DNA of 64,000 nt, from the NCBI RefSeq assembly GCF_900496995.4, contig NC_044020.1:14092001-14156000 (forward strand), written 5' to 3'. Source of the stretch: Aquila chrysaetos chrysaetos (taxonomy: Eukaryota > Chordata > Aves > Accipitriformes > Accipitridae). This document shows positions 35,785 to 46,700 of this stretch, one piece after another. Under the pieces are notes generated by a model. The model was not told where the DNA came from. It searched no databases and saw only the letters and a program-made list of their open reading frames with translations. Made by a program: the position numbers and the translations under genes. How positions within the stretch are numbered: position 1 is the first letter of the stretch; each line of letters begins with the position of its first letter.

Positions 35785-36816
35785 TTGCCATGAGAACTGA
35801 CAATTTTATTTAAGTTAAAAAATTCCACAAAATATTTACATCATTTCAAAACTTCTGAGGCAGCTGGATCACCAGTAAAGCCTTTGCCACCTTGTGTAGG
35901 ACTACAGGTATGTATCAAACAACCTGAGTCCAAGTTTGTTGATCCTGAGATGTAACTGCGATACACTCATAAGAGATGCCAGGTATGCTTCCTGATCCAA
36001 GGCTGATACCTTCTTTCTCTTTATAGCAAGATACTCTAAAGCTAAACACTTTTCCTCAAGCATATCCAGGTTGTGTTCCCTGAAAGAATGTGCCCTGTAC
36101 CTACACCTGCCCTTTTACCGTTTCTTGTTTGGTTTTATTTTTCAAGCAAGCACAGGTTTATGGCAATTGATACTGAAGCATCTTTACTTCAGCCTTCCCT
36201 GGCCAAACCCTCCTACCTCCTTTAGGGCTGCTCCCTCTTGCTGCCAGCTCCCCCCCTCTAAGATAGACCCGATTCCCACCCCCCCCCTTGGTGATCTGTG
36301 CTGATCAACCACCCATTGTACAGCCTGAGGCCTTCCTGGGAACAATTAACACTCAGCATGGCTCAGCTGCAGCACAAGGAGCAGGGCTGGGAAGAGCATA
36401 ACTAAAGCAAAATGCTACAGCTGATTAGAAAAAAAAAATACTGAGAGGGCAGATCCTGTGCCCACAGCATTTCCTCTGGACGCACAAGCCAGGGTCTGCA
36501 CAAAGTCTGCTACTGCTAAGATTAAAAAAAACAAAAACACCAGAAAAAAAACAGGAAAAAAAAGAAAAAAAACTAATGTAAAATGAGAGAGGGCAAGCAC
36601 TACTCCTTACGTGTACTGGCAGAGCTGGCATGCAGCTCACACTACCATCATTGCTGTGCTAGTCTACAAAAGCCTATCTATGAAGCTCTGCCTTCCCTTT
36701 CACAGCTGTATCTCAGAAGTTAGGAGCTAAAGAAGTGATTCATGTACATCAAGAGAAGTAAAGTCTTCAGGAATCCACATTCTCCACACAGAGGGCTGGA
36801 GAGCTCACTCACGCAG
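35785..36816 (-). CDS. BID: BID exon 6: last three codons, stop and 3' UTR
   Basis: After a strong acceptor the reverse strand reads CTG CGT GAG TGA (36816-36805), giving Leu-Arg-Glu and stop in the phase left by exon 5. The rest (36804 to about 35785) is 3' UTR. It contains C-rich and poly(A)/T-rich stretches and an internal AATAAA (reverse strand, 36134-36139) besides the distal signal. I inferred this tiny coding end from phase and acceptor quality; it agrees with my recollection of a bird BID ending in LRE. Confidence 0.85.
35805..35810 (-). terminator. BID: BID poly(A) signal, AATAAA
   Basis: The reverse strand reads TTAAATAAAATTGTCAG, with cleavage expected near 35780-35790. It lies about 250-400 bases from the BCL2L13 distal poly(A) signals, so the genes are convergent and nearly touching. 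Confidence 0.75.
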
Positions 36817-39800
36817 CTAGAGAGAGAGAAAGAGAACCAGCGTTAACAGCAGCAGAGCCGCCCCCCCCGTCCCAGGAGCCTGGCTGCGCCCCGGGAGGGC
36901 GAGCAGCAGCACCGGCCGCTTCCGCATGTCCCCAGCGCCACCAACCGTGCCTCGGCTCTGCCGCCTGCTGTGCTGCGCGTTTGCCATCACCCCTCAGGCC
37001 CCCGTCCTGTGCTGATGGCAGGGAGAGAGCTGGCATCGCAACTCCCAGGGGAACGGCGTGGAATGGCCCCAGGTGCCCAGCTCCATCCACCTCCTAACGC
37101 CACCCCACCGGGGTGGGTGGACAACCAGCAGCCCTTCTGCCCTCCCTGCGCCGTCCTGTTAGCCTGCTGTGGCAGCACTCCACGTAGCAGTAAGGCAGCA
37201 TGAGGGCCAGTCTCTTAAGCTGGTGACCGGTTTCTGCGATAACTTGGCACCCTTGAGCTAAGCTGAGTGAAGGGGAGGGCAACGCCGAGTGACACTTCAC
37301 AGGGACACTGTGCCTTGCTGCCTGGCAGAGAACAGGGGTGCTGCGCGAGGCAGCTGCCCAGTCTTGTGACACAGGGTGAGCTGGGCCCCCCTGCAGGTTG
37401 CTGCCAATGCTGTCTAGGGCAAGGCTGCAGCGCAGGGGTGTCCCACGGACCTGCAGCACCCCACAACTGGGTTGCCACGGTTCCACAGGGTGGCAGGATC
37501 ACAGCCCTCACCGCTCTCAAATCCCATTCTTAAGAAGTACCTAGTCTTAGTCTATGTGTGTGTGTGTGTCCTCTGCCCTCCCCGACAAGCTGGTTACTGA
37601 AGCTGGGGCCAAATGCCCTAGACTCTACCCTGGCTTGACTGCTACCTGTTTAGTCTCCCCACCCATGCTGCAGCTCCAACAGAGAACAAGAATGGAGCTT
37701 CCATTTCCCATTCGCCCATTTCTCATCGTTCCTTTGCTGGTGCTGTTTCTCAGGGGCACTTCCTTTCCCCTTCCAGTTCTGCCAAGCTCTGGGGAGCCCG
37801 GAAGGGCCTCAGGCCCAAGACATTTGGGAAATTCGGCCATCATAGCTCAGGTCAGGCTTTCCTTCCCTGAGGGTGTGATTAACACCAGTTTTATCAGCAC
37901 AGCTCCCTGAAGAGACTGCACAGAGGAGAGGAGCGATTGCAACTTTCTCTGCCCTACAGAATAAATGCAGGCTGTTCACTGGCTGCTCTGAGAGTGGGGC
38001 AAGCAGAAGCTGTGACAAGTTCCCCTCAAGCCTCCCTCCCTCAGCACACCAACCTTCAGAGCTCCACAGGGAGTGGCATTCCCTTCTGGCCAAAACTCCA
38101 GAGCACTACAGGGAAACCAGCAGACCATGGGCAGCTGAGAGCTAGGCCACCCCTCCAGGAATAACCTAGGCAGGCTAAGAGGCTGGCTGTGACTCTCACT
38201 GAGATGTTTGACAGCACTCACCATTCTAACAATGTGTTTGACAGCACTCACCATTCTAACAATGTAGTTGTGGAGCTGCTGGCTAATGTAGTTCACGGTG
38301 GTGCTGAAGACACGCTGTAGAAGGGAAGGCATTGTATTCGCAATTTTTTTAGTTAAGACCATTGCTAGCACCAACATGGCCTTCTCCTGTTCCATGTCTG
38401 AGGGGATGGCTCGTGCAAGCCCTTCCACTGCCTCCGACATGCGCTGGGTTATCTCCTGTGTGGAAGGAAGAGAGGGATCTCAAGTGGAACAGCTGTGGGA
38501 GAAAGGGGTCTCAGCACAGCCTGCCAGCACTGTGCTGGTAACTGATGTGCTTGTTCTAACACCCCACAGGATGCCGCCCCCCTTCCTCCCAGGCCTGGCA
38601 GCCTGCCTCTTACACACCCTGGATAGCAAGAAGGATGACTATCTCTGAGCCCAGCTGCTCACCCAAGACAAAAAGAAAGGGAGATAACACACATAACACT
38701 AGAAAATTTAGATAGCACCTTACACACTCAGACTGCAACAGCCCCCCTCCTCCCCAGGGTTTGCACCTAGCCTGCCAGGTCCTAAAATGGCACAGGAATC
38801 CTGGGGCTCCCAGGAAAGGACAACCCACCTTAAACACAGTGAAGATCAGGGGTACAAGCTTAGGTGGGGACTGGCAAGAAGGCAAAGTGAGTTGCATAGA
38901 AAAGCCTTCACACACGGAGGAGCTACAGAAAGTATCCAAGCATGGAACAAACCCTGCCTTGCTCCCAAGATCAGTGGAAGTTCAGTTTCCCAATAGGGAC
39001 AATGTGCGTATGCACACAGTATGCTACACTACTAATGTGAAAAAGCAAGGTCCACCTTGTCAGAAGTTAGCTTTGTCTCAGCCTTATCAAAGGCTGAAAG
39101 GTTAGACAATAAATTTGAAAGCCTGAAACTTAACTGGGTGGAGAACAAGACAGCAGGAGTGGGGAATGCTCAGACTTTGCTGGAATCTGTGCAGGTGATA
39201 AACCCTAGTAGAAAAAACCCACACCACAAAAAACCAAAAAAAGATTGTTTGAAGTCATTAAATCCAGCCTTTTCAGCAAGAAGGTGGACCCTCAATTCAA
39301 AGACAGCATTAGCTTGTAGAGCATAGGAAACTTCATCACAGGTAGGGAAAGCCAAACATGCCAGAAAGCCACAGTTATCTTGAAGATGCCAAAAAGGCTC
39401 TGTGGAAGAAAACTGTGGCTCTTGATCCAGATGTGGATCCAATCCTTAAAAAGAAACAAAGAGGCATGTCTGACACAAGGGACCTCAAACATCTACTTCC
39501 CTTGCAGAGCAGTGAGGCACATTGGATGCTGGACCAGGGACTACATCACATCTATTGGTGGGAGAGCAACTGCATCAAAGAGGTCTCACTACTTGCTGTC
39601 TCTTCAGTAAACAAGCACAAGTGAAGCTTCTGGCACTAACACTGCTCAAGTTTTACCCACATGACAAGCAGCAGACATACAGGACTCAGCACCAAAGTCC
39701 AAAGATCGTAAGGACAAATACCAAGCCTTAACCAGACAGTCGATTTTGAAAGATAAGCCATTGGGCCAACAAAATGCCTCTGAAAGTCAGTCCTTCTCCA

Positions 39801-42800
39801 CAACTACCTCAATTTCACCATCTGAAGGAAGGAGACGAGTCCAAGGAACTCAATTTGCAGGGCAACAGCTGCCACAGTATATAGCATCACCTCTAACAAA
39901 TCTTCAAAGGTAAGTGTTTGGGCTGAATTTTAAGACGGCAATAATTAAATCAGCAAACTAGCAAAGATACAGAAGTTGCAAGCTTGCTGCTTCAAAGTCA
40001 CAGCAGGAAGGATGCACAACATTTAAAAGGGGAACTGTTAGTCAAATTGCTTTTCACTCACCTCTCCAGACAGATTCTCATTTAGAAAGTGCTGCGCTAG
40101 ATCATTTACTACTCTTGCTTTGATTTCTTTATCAAACTGGTCTCCAATCTCAGCAAGCTGAGCAGCAATGATCCGGATAACTTCTTCATTTACCTCAGGG
40201 TCAAACACTGCCAACACATACACAGGATTTAGTTAGGCTGTAGTCAGACTAGGTTTGGTGCAGGTAAGCTGACCCATAGCATTTTGCCCATTTCCATTAA
40301 GAACGTCCTTCCCACCCCACCTGCAATCACAGTGCATTCATGACAGCTCTACACACTAGAACTCCCTTATGTGCACTCGACTCATTTACCAGAGACAGTG
40401 TGCAAACAGGTTTTTTATCTGTAGTTTGGGTAAAGTGCAGCCTCATCCTGCCCAAAAAAACACTACAGAGGAGGTTAGAACATCTCCAACTAAAATTTGT
40501 ACAGGAGAGCTACAGCCAACACCATGCCTAGAGAAGGGAAGTGAGAGATTGTGCATGATTTTTTTCAAGTGACTACTGTCAGGACCTGTCTCTTAAGCAC
40601 CATCTAAAATACAGCATCTCATAGAACCACAGAGTAGTTTGGGTTGGAAGGGACCTTTAAAGGTCATCTAGTCCAACCCCCCTACAATGAGCAGGAACAC
40701 CTTCCATGAGCAGGGACACCTTCCACTAGATCAGGTTGCTCAGAGCCCCGTCCAACCCAACCTTGAATGTTTCCAGGTATGGGGCACCTACCACCTCTCT
40801 GGGCAACCTGTTCCAGTGTTTCACCACCCTCATCGTAAAAAAAATTCTTCCTTATATCTAGTCTGAATCTACCCTCCTTTAGTTTAAGGCAAAGCTTCCC
40901 ATTGTCACTTGGGGCACAAGACCTATGCAGATTTGTACGAGGGAGGGCTATTTACTGTCGCAGTTCCTCCTCACCCTGCTTAGGTTGAGGTCAGTGTGCC
41001 AGCTGGCACATCCTGGGCAAGGGACAACAGCCATCCTGCAGATGGCTAGTGAAGCAGGAACAGTACCAGAAACTATTTGACGAACAGTTTGCACCACACT
41101 GGTAGAGCAGAAAGGGAGTCACACAGCATGAGAACAAGAGTTGTTCCAAAATCCTAACCCAAGTACTGATACTGCCTGAGGAGCAATGTGAGGCCTAACT
41201 TAACTGCTTAATATCACACTCCTTGAGGACAGCAATCATCAGTACCGGCTTTGTGGCCTTTGTCTGATGTGCTGCAGACAAAACCCCAGGGTGACGGGTG
41301 CTCTAGAAAAATCCACAGGGAGATAAAGTGCTAAGCACTAGCTGTCTTACCCCAAGTGTCAAACTCCCAACCACCACCACCACCCACACTGTCAAGGTTC
41401 TCAATGGAGAATACGTTACTCCTCTGAAACAGACCAGCAGCAAAGATGGGAAAAGGGGAAAGAAAAACATCACCTTCAGAGAGGCATACAGGATGGAGAA
41501 AAGAGCACTCACCTAGCTCACCATTCTGCAAGTGGCCACTCCGATTGCCATCAGTCTGAAGTTCCACCTCATCATCATAGCCATAGCTGCCTTTTGGGAA
41601 AGACACAATCCCCTGGCTTTGCAGGGAATGCAGCTGCTCTCTGAACTTACAGTCAGGGGACACCTCCAGGAAGGTGTACAGCAGCACACGCTCCATCTGG
41701 ACAGATCCATTGATCTTAAACATAAGAAAAAACACTGTTAAGCCCATGCCTAGCAAAGTCCCACTCAAAAGGTCTATGCATATGCTGTTTTCCAACCCTG
41801 AACACATTTCTCTGGCCTCCTTTGGGCATCCTGAATAGCTTTAGCCAGGGAGTCTACAAGACTTCAGCAAATACATACTAACTCCTGGATGTGTACCCAC
41901 ACAGAACTGCCTAATGGTGATTGAATGATAGATGGCTCTGTTCTTACAAATCAGTGGTGGAAGAGTCAGCTCACCTTCTCCTCACATTTCCAGCTGTGGC
42001 AATAACAGAAACCCTGATCAGAGCTCCTCTTTTGAAACAGATGTGTATTCAGCACAAACCACCCACTTCCCCCTATTCAGAGATCTGTGTTTGGAAGGTT
42101 TTTACCCCTGTATTTGGGAAGTGGGCATTCTACTTCCTGTGCATAATGAAGCCAGCAGCTCCCCATTTAAATGTAATCAGAGCATAGCAGTAACAAGGTG
42201 GGAAAGAGAGATAACAGCACAAGCCTGCAAAAAACCCCAAGGTTCACATTTCTTCTCCCTCTTCAAAGGGATCTCAACTACCTCCATAATAAACCTGTTC
42301 AGCTCCCTGTAGAGAGCCAAGCAGCTGCTCACAAGAATAGTGACAGTAAGATGGCAGATCATTGGTGCTTGCTATCATCTACACTGGCCCATTCACCCCC
42401 AGTAAAAAGGCACATGCTGCCTCCACAGCCACGCACCCTGCCACCTTCAAGCAAGGCGGCACAGGGTGCCCAAATTAATTAGGTTGAGGAAGTCCATGAG
42501 GCAGACTGATGTGAGCAAGAGGTCCCACTGGAACATGGGGCCTCATAACCAACTAAGGCCTCTGTAGAAAACCAGGAGACTGTCCAATAATTTTAATTAA
42601 GCAGCTAAGAGAGCAGGATGTTGTGTAAGCACAGAAATAAAGCGAGAAAGAAAATCCTTAGTCTGGTATGCAGACTGTCTGCCTATAAGGTAAGAAAATG
42701 CTTAGGCTTAATTGTAACTAGGAAGAAGAATCAAGGCTAAAGTAGAATGGTTTGTCTTGCCAACTGCACAGGGTAATCAATATGCAACCAGGATGAAGTT

Positions 42801-43726
42801 GATAATTGAAAGGGAGTTTCAGGTACCTTTTGGGAGAGTGGAACCTTGCAAGGCCACCTATGTGTACATAACCATATCAGTAATATCATACGGGACCCAT
42901 ATTGCCTAGGCAACACTAGCAAAACTGGGACAAATGCATAAAAAATAATTAAGTACAGGTTGTTTACTTGAAAGGAGACTGGGCAGAGAAAAGGAGGAAA
43001 AAAGACAACAAAAAGGAGAGTCCAGAAATGGAAACAAATGGAAAATAAGGTATATGATCAAAGATCAACAGAAGGCACATCTTCCATGATCTGAGCATGG
43101 ATGTTTACAGACAGTAGTGAAGCTCACCTGGTGACCCAAGCTCACTGGGGCACCAGTGGCGATCCTCTTGAACAACCCACTGGACTAGCCATCAGGTTTA
43201 TGTTCAAAAGGCTTGTGGGAGGGCAAAGCAAAGAAGGTTATAATTGTACCCTAACACTAGGTGGGGTAAGGAGCACAACAGACATTTCAATAGCAGTTCA
43301 ATGTAGTTAAGATTTAAGTGTGATAAATAGTAGCTTCATAACTGTGTTTAATATTGCACAAAACAATGCAATAAATTGATCACAGTGGTGTGCCTATTAA
43401 TTGATTTATTAGTTTTAGGCGTTTGTAGCTTTATCAATAATCATTGTAGTCTCTTAAATAGCTACATCTCCAGCCTGCAGTTTAACGGGGGTGTTACACT
43501 GTGAGGTAACAAGGAAGCAGCTCGCAAACTAAGTGGTTCCATCCACTTGTCTGTATTCAGGTCAGTGTCAAGGCCCCTGCAGGAGCTCTGGGGAAGATGA
43601 GAAGGGCACAAGCCAGCACTTTTTGAGACTTATCCCCTTCAAGGTATCTCAGAACAAGTACACAAGAGAACCACTGGTCACTGTGAACCACTGACTTCAG
43701 TCATGTTTGAATCTAACCTGTTCCAT
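36805..43726 (-). CDS. BID: BID, BH3-interacting domain death agonist (complete coding sequence, spliced)
   Basis: BID is a cytosolic BH3-only protein. Caspase-8 cleavage releases tBID, which moves to mitochondria and activates BAX/BAK, linking death receptors to the mitochondrial pathway. Coding parts in order are 43726-43718, 41714-41513, 40207-40062, 38455-38252 and 36816-36805: 573 nt, 190 codons plus TGA (human about 195). The caspase-8 site LQTD|G is at residues 55-59. The BH3 helix IRIIAAQLAEIGDQFD is at 81-96, with the key L88, G92 and D93. The conserved C-terminal helices contain DMEQEKAMLVLAMVLTKK and TTVNYISQQLHNYIVRM, and the protein ends LRE. The start ATG has A at -3 and G at +4. 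All junction phases agree (0, 1, 0, 0). BID sits tail to tail with BCL2L13, as in human. Confidence 0.96.
36817..38251 (-). other. BID: BID intron 5
   Basis: A 1.4-kb intron with a GC-rich middle (about 36850-37500) and acceptor TTCTCTTTCTCTCTCTCTAG, a very strong pyrimidine tract. Open frames across the GC-rich part (for example reverse 36809-37090 and 37094-37486) have no family features. Confidence 0.85.
38205..38264. repeat. BID: Perfect 30-bp tandem duplication spanning the BID exon 5 splice donor
   Basis: Two identical 30-bp units, 38205-38234 and 38235-38264, each carry on the reverse strand the last coding bases (ATTGTTAGAATG), the donor GTGAGT and the first intron bases. The identity extends one base beyond the units. 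The boundary therefore contains two complete donors, at 38252/38251 and 38222/38221. Confidence 0.97.
38252..38455 (-). CDS. BID: BID exon 5: C-terminal helices; alternative donor at 38222
   Basis: 204 nt (68 codons), phase 0 to phase 0, after CCACACAG. It encodes residues 120-187: EITQRMSEAVEGLARAIPSD, then MEQEKAMLVLAMVLTKK (central hydrophobic helix used in membrane insertion), SLLQRVFSTTVNYISQQ and HNYIVRM. The donor ATG|GTGAGT is present twice because of a 30-bp tandem duplication. Using the second donor extends the exon to 38222 and adds ten codons without changing frame. Confidence 0.93.
38456..40061 (-). other. BID: BID intron 4
   Basis: A 1.6-kb intron, donor GTGAGT, acceptor CTTCCTTCCACACAG. 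No repeat or exon recognised; open frames of up to 116 codons here lack family features. Confidence 0.88.
40062..40207 (-). CDS. BID: BID exon 4: BH3 domain
   Basis: 146 nt, phase 1 in, phase 0 out (GGAGAG|GTGAGT). It encodes residues 71-119, including the BH3 helix IRIIAAQLAEIGDQFD, whose Leu, Gly-Asp core is the BAX/BAK- and BCL2-binding signature, then KEIKARVVNDLAQHFLNENL. The equivalent of human granzyme B site IEAD|S reads LVFD|P here. Confidence 0.96.
40208..41512 (-). other. BID: BID intron 3 with a CR1 insertion
   Basis: A 1.3-kb intron, donor GTGAGT, acceptor ATGTGTTGGCAG with a possible branch site CTAAC upstream. About 280 bases are a CR1 3' end in the same sense as BID (40618-40895). 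Confidence 0.88.
40618..40895 (-). mobile_element. CR1 LINE 3' end
   Basis: The reverse-oriented element begins on the + strand with 'catagaaccacagagtag' then 'tttgggttggaagggacc', and continues with 'catctagtccaaccccc', 'ggcaacctgttccagtg' and 'ttccttatatctagtctgaa', all standard CR1 3' landmarks. It carries an internal near-perfect 19-bp tandem duplication (40687-40705 and 40706-40724). 5'-truncated, non-coding. Confidence 0.93.
41513..41714 (-). CDS. BID: BID exon 3: N-terminal helix and caspase-8 cleavage loop
   Basis: 202 nt, phase 0 in, phase 1 out (GAGCTAG|GTGAGT). It encodes residues 4-70: NGSVQMERVLLYTFLE (helix 1 region), the variable loop, and ELQTDGNRS, the caspase-8 site with the exact LQTD|G of mammalian BID. 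Confidence 0.95.
41546..41557 (-). other. BID: Caspase-8 cleavage motif LQTD in BID (approximate position)
   Basis: The reverse strand encodes Leu-Gln-Thr-Asp followed by Gly-Asn-Arg-Ser, matching the mammalian caspase-8/-3 cleavage motif residue for residue. Cleavage after Asp58 would give tBID starting at Gly59. Confidence 0.85.
41715..43717 (-). other. BID: BID intron 2
   Basis: A 2.0-kb intron, donor GTTAGA, acceptor TTTTTTCTTATGTTTAAG. Nothing recognisable within it. Confidence 0.88.
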
Positions 43727-43786
43727 GATAGATTCAGAGACAGAGCAGTTCTTGTCACCCTCTGCTTCAGACCAGAAGTCCTTGCC
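43718..43786 (-). CDS. BID: BID exon 2: 5' UTR end and start codon
   Basis: A 69-nt exon bounded by TCTTTTGCAG and donor CAG|GTTAGA. Only the last nine bases code (Met-Glu-Gln, 43726-43718). The ATG lies in ATCATGG, a strong initiation context. No upstream ATG occurs in this exon. The next exon continues Ile-Asn-Gly-Ser in frame. Confidence 0.88.
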
Positions 43787-46700
43787 CTGCAAAAGAGTAA
43801 GAAAGAAAAGGGTGAAAGGAAAAAAATTTCCCATAAACCCACATCTTACAGCAGTGCTCACAGGTCTGGCCTGGAGGAAAATGACCTTCCTAGTGATGCG
43901 TATCTGTATTTCTGGAGAGGGCTGCCCATCACACACTGGCAGTCATGAAAAAAGGCTGAGAAAACCACAACTGTCCCAGCAGTAAGGGCCCTATTCAGGT
44001 GAATGAAGGGCATGAAACACCTTCCTGCCACAGACGCGTGGAAGACAGTGGAGCGACATAACCTACAAATGGGGCTTTAAAGCCAAGAGGTGGTGCTGGG
44101 GAAGGGAGGGCCAACCCTTCATAGTGCCAGAGGCTGGACCGGGAAGCAGTGTTTCCGCAGAGGAGTTCCCGAGTACCTACTGAGAGCAGGTAAGCTGCTT
44201 GGGTCTGTGTGCACAGCAGCATATTCTGAAGCGAAGCACCCAGCTGACATTGCTACACATCTGCAGGACTTCAAGTGTGCCTTCCCTCCACCCTCTGTGC
44301 GGAGATACATGTGTATACTCAGGCTTATTTCAATACTTTCCCAACAAATATCTAGGGACGGGGAAGGTTGGACCAAGCGCCATCAAAGGCTTCTAGTTAC
44401 ATGAGCACAACTCCACTAAGCCTCCAGGGACGCCTGCGAGGAAGGGAGAAAACAGGACCTAGGTCACAGGATCCCCTGCCCCCATGGTACGTGGTCAGGG
44501 CTTGCAGCCCTCGGCCTGTCTTGTGGCTGGGCAGTGCCCAGGGGAAGAGGCACACAGGGAGCGCAGACAGCACGGTGCAGAGGGCAGCCTCCCTCACCCG
44601 CCAAGAAAGGGGAGCTGGTAGGAGCACAGTGCTTCCTCCACATCCAGCCAGGCGTAGCTGACGGCAGGTCAGACCAGCAGCCCAAGCAGTCCCATCTGGT
44701 GCAGGAAGTCCCAGAGCAAGAAAGGTGAGCGCAGCACAGCAAACGCCAAGGCAGGGAGGAGAGGAGTCCTGTTTGTGAACCTTGCATGCGCTGCCTTAGA
44801 TGCAACGGTCCCACAACTGCGCACACAAGTCTCTGGTGCAAGCTGGCTTCAACTCTTGATAAGCGGGGCCTGGCTGAAAGCGAGCACTACCTTCCCACCA
44901 GGCCTTCTTCACCCAGTGCAATAACCTGGCTGCTACACATGTACCTTCTGACCAAAAATGGGGTGAGAGCACCAAGGAGCCCAAACAGATGGCCTGCTAA
45001 CCATCAAAGACCTGGGCTAGTGATGAATGATCCTATTTCATAGTAACAACCCCTCACAATTGTGTTTTAAATAACTAAGTGTGCTGATGGAAAAGAGGGA
45101 GGAAGTGAAAGCAGAAATTAATTCAAACTCTGAAGGAAACCACAGTAATAATTTCAAGAGACCACGAATTTCCCAACTTTTCAAAGGCTCTTAGAAGTCC
45201 TTAAGACCAAAACACAATCTCAAATACGTCTGAAATGCACAATAGCCCACAGGCACCCTTTTAACCATGAACTCTTTTTTTTCACGTAGTTGTTACATCA
45301 GACTAATAAGCTTCCTAAGACACAGGCTTATCCTTCGCTGCTTTGTGTTTTTCTCTGTTCCATTCAAATTTCTATTGCTGCTACTCACCTCTACCCTAAA
45401 AAGTTTGTTGCCTAGGGAGAGTGCAGTCCTCTCCGTCCTTTCCTGTGGGACCTGACAGGGCTCTGAAACAGGTCAGGGTAACCCTTCTCCTGGGCTTGAC
45501 TTTGCTGGAGGAGAGTCAGATGTTAATTCAGGTTGCAGAACTTGACACAGAATCCCTGAGATTAAGGGGAAGGTAGGGATTTAGCATTAAGTCTTTGGCA
45601 GAACCTTGGCTTTGTGCAAACTCCTTGGGACTTGTCCACATCAGCAACATTTCTGTAGGCTAGGCAAAGCCTCCACTTGCATATATTTTGGTTTTATATG
45701 TAACATTTATTTTCAGTGCAAAGTAATTCAGCCCAAAACCAAGGTGTTCATGTTACAACTAGTAAACAGTGGATATCCTCTGATTCTGGCTCCTGCTGAG
45801 TTAAACACCACTTTCTGAACCATCATGGCTTAGACCACAGGAAGCCTGAAGTAGTATTGAGCCTCTGCTGCCCACATCCCATTTGCCACGAAACCTACAT
45901 TCATCACAGCAACCTTCTTGGGCTCTACCAGTATTCCCATCCCCACCCAGCTCTAGCCTATGCCAAAAGCTTCATGTGGGACCACAGCAGTACTCTTCAG
46001 CTGGTCAAATTAACCCATGCTGGCTAATTTGGGCTGGTAATAGCCAGCTGACTTCACAACATGAGTACAGGCTGAACAAACCCCCCCATCTTTCAAGGTG
46101 CAAGAAGCCGCACCATCTTCCATTCATGCCACGCTACATACGCGGAGAGGCAGAGGTTCTCCTGCAGTTCTGGCAGAAGTGTGATGCAACGCAAGACACT
46201 ACAGCTGCAAGTTGCACACAAGCGGCCAGATGTGCTGGTGAAACTAGCCGAGTAGCACCAAAGAGATTTCTCACTCACAAAAACTTTACAGCGAAACCTC
46301 TTCCACCCAAACCTAGCCAAACTGTGCTATGATGACCTACTTCTTCTCATTGATGAGAATTCCAGTAAATTGCTGGAGGGTGAGTTGAACACAGTCAGGT
46401 GGCAACAAACAGACTACATAAAACATCAGCCTGCAGAGGGACCAATGTAATCTTTCTTACAGCAAGAGGATGGAATAGAAATAGAAGTCAAGACACTTCC
46501 TTGGGGGGTTTGCCACCTGCCACATCTTTCCAAGGAAAGCTCAGAATGTGGCTTTAAAACCCAGATTTCTTACTTTTTTTTGTCACACTATTTCACACTG
46601 CCAGGAAACTCATTTGGTTCAGTCCAAACACTCATGAAAGAGGCAACCAAAAAGAAATACACTATTGTCTTTTCCCACTCCCTGCTTTAAAAGAAGAGGC

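Noticed and set aside
36809..37486. GC-rich open frames in BID intron 5 as a possible extra gene
   Set aside because: They overlap each other on both strands, have no recognisable domain, and are explained by local GC content.
37976..38440. A 154-codon reverse-strand frame covering BID exon 5 and beyond
   Set aside because: Only the part down to the GTGAGT donors is coding. The remainder is intron 5 read-through and lacks similarity to BID.
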